Source: Micromonospora rubida (GTDB taxonomy: Bacteria; Actinomycetota; Actinomycetes; Mycobacteriales; Micromonosporaceae). From it: a DNA stretch of 64,000 nt. This document shows positions 59,286 through 64,000 of the stretch, piece after piece. The translations under genes were made by a program, and so were the position numbers. The stretch spans positions 186,001-250,000 of the forward strand of contig NZ_JAAALO010000004.1 of NCBI RefSeq assembly GCF_009908295.1. The letters are read 5' to 3'. The notes beneath the pieces were generated by a model, which did not search any database, was not told where the DNA came from, and was given only the letters and a program-made list of their open reading frames with translations. Numbering within the stretch: position 1 is the stretch's first letter; each line of letters opens with the position of its first letter.

Positions 59286-60215
59286 ATGACGGAGACACAG
59301 GCGAAGTCGGGGAACAAGGGGACCTCGGCCAACCCGGTCGACGAGGAGGCCGCCGCGAAGGGCGGCGCACCAGCGACCGGCCGCGCGGCCGTGGGCCGGG
59401 CAACGGTCCCCGCCGACGCGCCTGCCCCGAAGTTCACCCGGGCTCCCGGTATGGCACCGCCGCCGGAGACACCCGGCGACGACTCGGGGGCCGGTGACAA
59501 GGCGGAGACATCCGGCATCGACGCGCCAACCTCCGCGGCTGCTCCGGCCGCTCCGGCTGCCCCGGCCGCGGGGGCGGGCAGCACCGCCCGTCCGGGGACG
59601 ACAGCGCCGATCCGGACAGGAAGCGGCCAGTCGACTGGCAGCGCCGCCACCGGCACGCTGCCGCGCGTCGGTGGCGGCACGACAAATCCGCGCCCGGACG
59701 GCACCCGTCCGGGCGCGGGGGGTCGCCCCGCCAACGGCGGAGGGCTGCCGCCGGGGGTCGCCGGGTCGTCGGCCTCGGCCGTCGGGGCCGCCCGGGTCGG
59801 TGAAGCGGTACGTGCCGCGCGTACCTCGGTCAGCTCCGCCGCGTCCCGCGGGCCGCGGCGGGCCCGGCTGAACCTGAAGCGGATCGACCCCTGGTCCGTG
59901 ATGAAGTTCGCCTTCGCCGTCTCCGTGGTGCTCTTCATCGTGGTGGTCGTCGCCACCTCGGTGCTCTACCTGGCGCTGGACGCGATGGGTGTGTTCCAGA
60001 GCGTCAACGAGAGCCTGAGCGACCTGGTCAACGCCGGCGGGCAGAGCTCCAGCGGCTTCCAGATCACCGCCAAGGGCGTGATCCTCAGCTCCGCCCTGAT
60101 CGGCCTGGTCAACGTCGTTCTGTTCACCGCGCTCGCCACCCTCGGCGCGTTCGTCTACAACGTCTGCGCCGACCTGGTCGGCGGGATCGAGCTGACGCTC
60201 GCCGAGCGGGACTGA
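59286..60215 (+). CDS. DUF3566 transmembrane protein
   Basis: 309 residues. The first 190 are low complexity (Ala/Gly/Pro/Thr), including TGRAAVGRATV near residue 31, a match to the repeats of the PBP at 11.2-14.1 kb. The DUF3566 domain (about 195-309) has LKRIDPWSVMKFAFAVSVVLFIVVVVATSVLYLALDAMGVF, a central loop, and GLVNVVLFTALATLGAFVYNVCADLVGGIELTLAE. It is conserved after gyrA in actinobacteria; function unknown. A TTG at 59283 precedes the ATG. A terminator follows. Confidence 0.9.
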   Translation: MTETQAKSGNKGTSANPVDEEAAAKGGAPATGRAAVGRATVPADAPAPKFTRAPGMAPPPETPGDDSGAGDKAETSGIDAPTSAAAPAAPAAPAAGAGSTARPGTTAPIRTGSGQSTGSAATGTLPRVGGGTTNPRPDGTRPGAGGRPANGGGLPPGVAGSSASAVGAARVGEAVRAARTSVSSAASRGPRRARLNLKRIDPWSVMKFAFAVSVVLFIVVVVATSVLYLALDAMGVFQSVNESLSDLVNAGGQSSSGFQITAKGVILSSALIGLVNVVLFTALATLGAFVYNVCADLVGGIELTLAERD

Positions 60216-60221
60216 TCGCAC

Positions 60222-60265
60222 CGACGCCGGGGCGCCCGCCGCGTAAAGCGGTCGCCCCGGCGTCG
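60222..60265 (+). terminator. Terminator after gyrBA-DUF3566
   Basis: 13-bp perfect arms (60222-60234 and 60253-60265) around an 18-nt loop, 7 bp past the DUF3566 stop. Confidence 0.75.
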
Positions 60266-60368
60266 TGCGTCCGGGTAGTTTCAGGGGGTACGGCGAGCAG
60301 CGGGCCGATCGCCGGCCCCCGATTTGGGGCGCGGCGGGCGGATGCGTTAACCTTGGCCGTCGCTACGC

Positions 60369-60442
60369 GGGGCTATAGCTCAGTCGGTTAGAGCGCAGAG
60401 CTGATAACTCTGAGGTCGCTGGTTCGATTCCAGCTAGCCCCA
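60369..60442 (+). tRNA. tRNA-Ile (anticodon GAT)
   Basis: 74-nt cloverleaf: acceptor GGGGCTA/TAGCCCC, D-arm GCTC-AGTCGGTTA-GAGC, anticodon stem CAGAG-CTGATAA-CTCTG, T-arm GCTGG-TTCGATT-CCAGC. The CCA is not encoded (ACC follows the acceptor), so cca is required for maturation. Confidence 0.98.
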
Positions 60443-60485
60443 CCGCACATGGTTCCGACGGCTGTCGAGCGCGAGGGGTCACCCC

Positions 60486-60614
60486 ATGTTCAAGAAGCTT
60501 CTGATTCTGGCCGGCGTAGTCGGCGTTGCCGCCGTGGTGGTCAGGAAGATCAAGCTTTCGAACGACGAGCGCGCCCTGTGGCACGAGGCGACCACCGCCC
60601 CTGACCTGCGCTGA
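60486..60614 (+). CDS. DLW-39 family small protein
   Basis: 42 residues: MFKKLLILAGVVGVAAVVV, then RKIKLSNDERALWHEATT and the end APDLR. One membrane helix is followed by a short cytoplasmic tail. This matches the DLW-39 family of actinobacteria, always found near gyrA and the tRNA-Ile/tRNA-Ala genes. Its role is not known to me. The start follows GAGGGGTCACCCC. Confidence 0.9.
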   Translation: MFKKLLILAGVVGVAAVVVRKIKLSNDERALWHEATTAPDLR

Positions 60615-60657
60615 TCGTTTCGCCGACTCTCAGCTCCCGGCGGCTTCGCCCGCCCTC

Positions 60658-60733
60658 GGGGCCCTAGCTCAACTGGCAGAGCACTGCCTTTGCAAGGCAG
60701 GGGTTAGGGGTTCGAGTCCCCTGGGCTCCACCA
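60658..60733 (+). tRNA. tRNA-Ala (anticodon TGC), CCA encoded
   Basis: 73-nt cloverleaf plus CCA: acceptor GGGGCCC/GGGCTCC, anticodon stem TGCCT-TTGCAAG-with loop anticodon TGC, T-arm AGGGG-TTCGAGT-CCCCT. Its 3' part (from 60704) is duplicated at 62114-62141, which marks it as an integration site. Confidence 0.98.
60704..60731 (+). repeat. attL-like copy of a 28-bp direct repeat (3' end of tRNA-Ala)
   Basis: This 28-bp segment covers the T-arm and acceptor of tRNA-Ala and recurs without mismatch at 62114-62141. Flanks differ on both sides. It fits the core of a tRNA-targeted site-specific integration. Confidence 0.85.
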
Positions 60734-60890
60734 TCGTCGCCTCTGAACAGGCGTTTCATCGGAACAAGATCAACGGGCACAAGCAGGGCACAGGCGCTGC
60801 GCCTCCTGCGGTTCGACGTTGCTGGTGATCAGCGTTGTGGCGAAGAAGTGCGGCGCGGCAGCGATCGCCCCGCCCCTAGCGGCCACCGCA

Positions 60891-61223
60891 CTAGCGGGCG
60901 GCCTTGTTACGGATGGGCCGCGCGTACTGGAAGGCACCCAGCAGGGCGGTGACAAGGCCAGCCACCAGCAGGATCCTTATCACGTTGAACAGCACCGTGT
61001 CGCCCGTTGAGTGGGGCGGGAAGATGTCCTTGACGAGCCAGCCCACGCCCATCCCCAGCCCCAGGCAGGCGTGCATCGCGGCCCGTAGGCGCGGCAAGGG
61101 CTGCGGGCGGCCGAAGATCCGGGGCACCGCCGTGCCGCCACGGCTCCTGGCAAGCAGCACGGCGGCGACGGCCAGGCTGGCCGCAGCGACCACGACGGCC
61201 AAGACCAGGTCCACGAATCCCAT
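60891..61223 (-). CDS. Small membrane protein (110 aa)
   Basis: Begins MGFVDLVLAVVVAAASLAVAAVLLARS (first membrane segment). LRAAMHACLGLGMGVGWLVKDIF (about 47-70) and TVLFNVIRILLVAGLVTALLGAFQYA (about 76-102) give second and third segments. The end is RPIRNKAAR. No family recognised. It lies inside the putative element, in opposite orientation to the tRNA. The start ATG 61223 avoids a longer reading that has no ribosome site. Confidence 0.7.
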   Translation of the reverse strand: MGFVDLVLAVVVAAASLAVAAVLLARSRGGTAVPRIFGRPQPLPRLRAAMHACLGLGMGVGWLVKDIFPPHSTGDTVLFNVIRILLVAGLVTALLGAFQYARPIRNKAAR

Positions 61224-62113
61224 GGGGCCACACGCTATCGCACGGATATCCACGGCCGGGATCAGCTGAAGTTGAACTCCTCGTAGTGGATCGATGCGGC
61301 CGGCAAGCCCATCCGGCGGAAGGCTCGGAGGTCAGATCAAACCCTGCGCATGGGAAGGTGGTGGTCGCCGCCGGTCGGGGTCATCGTCCAGGAGCCGACT
61401 CCGTAGCCGGTCCCGATCAGATCAAGGTCGCTGCTGTGGCGGTGTCCGCCGGATGTCGGGCCGTGACACGAAAGCCGAGTCCGACCCCGGGTACCCCAGG
61501 GCCCCGGCAAAGTCGTGGGGCGCCGATTCCCGCCCGAAGTTCATCCACCCTCCGGGATTCCTGTTCCGCTGCTTGAGGATGATCCGAGATCCTGGCCAGG
61601 GCCTTGGTCACGGTCTCGCCGGTCCTGCGCTGTCTCTGTCTCCGCTCCCGCGAATGCCCCGGAAGGTCGCCGCCACGCTGCCCTCTGCCGCCCCGCGCAT
61701 CGGGCAGTCCGGGTGGCGGCCGGACGATTGCCTCCCGCATCCGGTCGGGGACCTGCCTGTCGGCCCCCTTTGGGGCTGCCCCGTTTACGCGCCCGCTTCA
61801 CCGGTAGCACAAACGGGGCAGCTCCAAAGGGGGCCGACGGAGGGTGGACCGACCCGACGGCGCGCACCCCGGCCGCGCACACCATCCTCGACCGGCTCGC
61901 CCACGGGGCCGACCCGGCGGAGACCGACCCGGCAGGGGCCGACGATGTCGGTAGCGCACGTATCCCCTGGAACCTGCCAAGCCGAATTACCCTCAAGACT
62001 TTGCCGAGGCCCTGGGAAGCGGGTGTAGAACGTCGACAGGCGTTGAGGGTCGCCGCCCTGCTCAGGTGCCGGATCCGTCCGATCCGAGATAATCGATTAG
62101 GCGCTTACGGCAT
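61224..62113. other. Gene-poor interior of the tRNA-Ala relic
   Basis: About 890 bp. Several overlapping open frames exist, but none shows a domain or steady codon bias; a frame on the minus strand near 61541-61740 containing TKALARISDHPQAAEQESRR is the least unlikely. The region may contain decayed genes of the former element. Confidence 0.45.
61761..61836. repeat. Long inverted repeat, 26-bp arms
   Basis: Arms at 61761-61786 and 61811-61836 match with one mismatch around a 24-nt loop. The stem is GC-rich with a CCCTTTGG core. It is too far from any gene end to call it a terminator with confidence; it may be a dispersed palindromic repeat. Confidence 0.7.
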
Positions 62114-62141
62114 TTAGGGGTTCGAGTCCCCTGGGCTCCAC
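62114..62141 (+). repeat. attR-like copy of the 28-bp direct repeat
   Basis: Identical to 60704-60731 in tRNA-Ala. Upstream sequence does not form the rest of a tRNA, so this is an isolated 3' fragment. Confidence 0.85.
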
Positions 62142-62244
62142 TCGAAACGGATACCCGAACGGAAGCGCCCAGGGCCGCAGAAGCGCAGGCCACGGCCGAT
62201 ACCCTGAAGTGGGCGGCGGTCAAGCGTTGTAGACGTGGTGCGCC

Positions 62245-62356
62245 TGGTGGAGACCAGCGGCACATCGTCGTGGTTGTTGAGCCAGGAGACAAGGTCAGCG
62301 CTGCATGCCTCCTGCCGGACCAGCTTGACGACGGCGACGGAATCGAGGTAGATCAC
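62245..62356 (-). pseudogene. Broken VapC-like PIN-domain toxin gene (5' end only)
   Basis: Translation begins MIYLDSVAVVKLVRQEACSA and goes on DLVSWLNNHDDVPLVST, the start of a PIN domain with the first catalytic Asp. After about 38 residues the similarity ends and the frame runs into the attR-like repeat. A full PIN protein needs about 130 residues. GTG start overlapping the antitoxin stop (GTGA). The exact break point is an estimate. Confidence 0.7.
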
Positions 62357-62511
62357 CAGCGCTCCCCGTCTCGCATTGCGGCGAGCGTGGCGGCCACGTC
62401 CACATCCTCGTCGCCGAGCTTCGGCGGAAGCGGAACAGGCCCGCCGCCGGTCGGGGCGACGGCCCGCCCCGCAGCTACCAGCTTGGCCAGCGTTGACCTA
62501 TCGTCACCCAC
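62353..62511 (-). pseudogene. Truncated Phd/VapB-type antitoxin gene (3' part)
   Basis: C-terminal half only: DDRSTLAKLVAAGRAVAP, PLPPKLGDEDVDVAATLAAMRDGERW. This tail type accompanies PIN toxins in Phd/YefM-like antitoxins. The expected N-terminal DNA-binding half is missing because the tsaC gene starts just upstream in the opposite direction. A GTG at 62511 could start a 52-residue peptide, but decay is more likely. Confidence 0.6.
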
Positions 62512-62549
62512 CAGCCGTGCCCTTCCGGCGGGCAGGTTAGCGTCGGGGC

Positions 62550-63539
62550 GTGAGCACCGGATACCCGCGCGTCCTGCCCGTCGAGGGTGGCATCGCCGAA
62601 GCCGCCTCCGTCCTGCGCGCCGGAGGGCTGGTGGCGTTTCCCACCGAGACCGTCTACGGGCTGGGCGCCGACGCCCTGGACGCCCGCGCGGTGGCCCGGA
62701 TCTTCGAGGCTAAGCGGCGGCCGAGCTTCGATCCGCTGATCACCCACCTGGCCGACGCGGCCGACCTGGCCGGTCTGGTGGGGCGGGTGCCGGCGGCAGT
62801 GGAGGCGCTGGCCGAACGGTTCTGGCCGGGTCCGCTGACGTTGATCGTGGACCGGCCCGCCGTGATTCCGCCGATCGTCACGTCGGGGCTGGACACGATG
62901 GCCGTCCGGGTGCCGGACGAGCCGTCCGCCCGGGCGTTGATCGCTGCGGCCGGGGTGCCGGTGGCCGCGCCCAGCGCCAACCGGTTCGGCCAGCTCAGCC
63001 CCACCCGGGCCGAGCACGTGGTGGCCGGGCTGGGCGCGGCGGTGGACGTGGTGCTCGACGGCGGGCCGACCCGGTGCGGCATCGAGTCCACCATCGTGGA
63101 CGCCCGGGGCGGGCACCCGGTGGTGCTCCGACTCGGTGCGCTGCCGTTGGAGGCCCTGGTCGAGGCGGTCGGGCCGGTGACCGTACGGTCGGGCAGCTCC
63201 GGCCAGCCGGTGGCGCCCGGCACGCTGGCCGCGCACTACGCCCCGCGTACCCCGTTGCGGGTGGTCGGGGCGGCGGAGTCGGCGGCCGGCGACGGCGGCC
63301 GGCGAGGGCTGCTGGCCTTCCGGGAGCGCCCGGCGGGCGGTGACTGGGCGGCGGTCGAGGTGCTGTCGCCTGCGGGGGACCTGACGGTGGCGGCGGCCCG
63401 ACTCTTCGACGCGCTGCACCGGCTCGACGCGGCCGGGGTGACCGAGATCGTCGCGGAGCGGGTCCCGGACATGGGCGTGGGCCGGGCGATCAACGACCGG
63501 CTGGGCCGGGCGGCCGCGACCTGGCACCAGGGCGGCTGA
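62550..63539 (+). CDS. L-threonylcarbamoyladenylate synthase (Sua5/YrdC)
   Basis: 329 residues; makes threonylcarbamoyl-AMP from threonine, bicarbonate and ATP for the t6A37 tRNA modification. YrdC domain: GGLVAFPTETVYGLGADALD, FEAKRRPSFDPLITHL, ERFWPGPLTLIV, VAVRVPDEPSA-type strand (AVRVPDEPSARALI), PSANRFGQLSPT. The Sua5 linker and C-terminal domain follow, with PGTLAAHYAPRTPLRVV. Start GTG 62550. Alone in its transcription unit here, convergent with the P-type ATPase gene. Confidence 0.95.
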   Translation: MSTGYPRVLPVEGGIAEAASVLRAGGLVAFPTETVYGLGADALDARAVARIFEAKRRPSFDPLITHLADAADLAGLVGRVPAAVEALAERFWPGPLTLIVDRPAVIPPIVTSGLDTMAVRVPDEPSARALIAAAGVPVAAPSANRFGQLSPTRAEHVVAGLGAAVDVVLDGGPTRCGIESTIVDARGGHPVVLRLGALPLEALVEAVGPVTVRSGSSGQPVAPGTLAAHYAPRTPLRVVGAAESAAGDGGRRGLLAFRERPAGGDWAAVEVLSPAGDLTVAAARLFDALHRLDAAGVTEIVAERVPDMGVGRAINDRLGRAAATWHQGG

Positions 63540-63642
63540 CGCGCGGTGCTCAGGCGGGTCACGGGTCGCGGGTGACAGACCCGGGCGGGTTGGTGCGGCA
63601 CGAGACCAACGACCGGCCGGCGGCCACGTGCGCCATCCGCCC

Positions 63643-64000
63643 TCACCTGTCGGAGGGAGCACTCTCGCCACCGGGCACGTCCGCCCCTCCGGTGTCGGCC
63701 GGGGCGCCCTCCTCGCTGTTGAGTAGGCGGGTGAGGGCGCCGTTGGCCAGGGTGGCGCCGACGGCCGAGCCGGCGGCGATGCTCCAGCCGACCGGCCCGA
63801 GCGGGGTGCAGCCGAAGAACTGGCTGACCCCCGGGGTCTGCACCACGAAGACCAGCGCCCCGACCGACGCGGCGGTCGAGGCGAGCACCGTCGGGCTGGT
63901 CCCGCCGGCGAGCACGGTCTGCCCGAGCTGGGTGCCGATCAGTGAGGCGAGCGCGACCGTACCGGCCCGGCGCTGCCGTCCGGTGTACCGGGCGAGTGTC
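63643..64000 (-). CDS. Cation-transporting P-type ATPase, C-terminal fragment
   Basis: The last 119 residues are in the window; the gene continues beyond 64000. Visible are TVALASLIGTQLGQTVLAGGTSPTVLAST, a membrane pair, then QTPGVSQFFGCTPLGPVGWSIAAGSAVGATLA and a hydrophilic tail ending GGESAPSDR. This end resembles the final membrane helices of the large CtpI-like ATPases of actinobacteria. Ion specificity is not visible. Convergent with the tsaC gene; 103 bp between them, without a clear hairpin. Confidence 0.75.
   Translation of the reverse strand, partial: TLARYTGRQRRAGTVALASLIGTQLGQTVLAGGTSPTVLASTAASVGALVFVVQTPGVSQFFGCTPLGPVGWSIAAGSAVGATLANGALTRLLNSEEGAPADTGGADVPGGESAPSDR

Larger units (their letters stand above)
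60704..62141. mobile_element. Relic of an integrative element in tRNA-Ala
   Basis: About 1.4 kb between two 28-bp direct repeats. It holds one small membrane protein gene (60891-61223), a long imperfect hairpin (61761-61836) and no recognisable integrase or excisionase. Such a size suggests a deletion remnant and not a functional element. A partial tRNA duplication by other means is the alternative. Confidence 0.65.

Noticed and set aside
56754..60221. 1155-codon minus-strand open frame opposite gyrA and DUF3566
   Set aside because: Fully antisense to gyrA, no domain, composition typical of a mirrored reading.
61417..61996. Minus-strand ORFs inside the tRNA-Ala relic as integrase remnants
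   Set aside because: I looked for tyrosine-recombinase (R-H-R-Y) and serine-recombinase motifs and found none.

Overview
The window is a high-GC actinobacterial chromosome segment spanning the replication origin, most consistent with Micromonosporaceae (Micromonospora-like). This rests on many GTG starts, a DUF5753/DUF397 pair, DLW-39, DUF3566 and DUF5318 proteins, and a gene order parallel to Mycobacterium tuberculosis murJ-sigM-rsmA-trxB-trxA-cwlM-GNAT...parB-parA-rsmG-jag-yidC-yidD-rnpA-rpmH-dnaA-dnaN-gnd-recF-dciA-gyrB-gyrA. No taxonomic search was possible.

Layout. 1-6.3 kb: end of a phosphoribosyltransferase-like gene, a small zinc-ribbon gene, dnaB carrying a class 3 intein with a homing endonuclease, and the leftward operon rpsF-ssb-rpsR-rplI. 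6.5-16.8 kb: endonuclease IV, two polytopic membrane proteins (one GT87-type), a bifunctional penicillin-binding protein, DUF5318, and padR-ino1 behind a clear operator. 16.8-19.7 kb: an accessory patch with a degenerate Fic-type toxin and ribbon-helix-helix antitoxin, a cassette of very small overlapping ORFs whose last member looks truncated, and an XRE-DUF5753/DUF397 pair preceded by a perfect palindrome. 19.7-25.8 kb: ogt, NfeD-like/flotillin pair, cca, murJ. 26.2-36.1 kb: a pseudokinase (fused to MurJ in mycobacteria, separate here), sigM/anti-sigma, trxB/trxA under a SigR-like promoter, cwlM, GNAT, an aminotransferase and an ATP-grasp ligase. 36.2-45.5 kb: a HIT-like gene, a 2.2 kb gene-poor stretch with parS sites and DnaA boxes, then parB, parA, rsmG, jag, yidC, yidD, rnpA, rpmH, all leftward. 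46.1-60.2 kb: dnaA, oriC, dnaN, gnd, recF, dciA, an OhrR-like regulator, gyrB, gyrA, DUF3566, mostly rightward. 60.3-64 kb: tRNA-Ile, DLW-39, tRNA-Ala, a 1.4 kb relic bounded by a 28-bp duplication of the tRNA-Ala 3' end, broken vapBC genes, the tsaC/Sua5 gene and the end of a P-type ATPase.

How it works together. Origin firing (dnaA, oriC, dnaB, dciA, dnaN, ssb, gyrBA), segregation (parAB and six parS sites) and envelope synthesis (murJ, pseudokinase, cwlM, PBP, yidC) are encoded together. DnaA-box clusters also lie outside oriC, next to dnaB, murJ, parS, dnaA and between gyrB and gyrA.

The strongest observations are the class 3 intein in the DnaB P-loop, the tRNA-Ala relic with broken vapBC, the dispersed DnaA-box clusters, the parS array that extends into the parA coding sequence, the toxin-antitoxin module beside a truncated cassette, and a shared Gly-Arg-Ala-Ser-Val repeat in two unrelated membrane proteins. 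I did not see a CRISPR array, an intact insertion sequence or a defence island.
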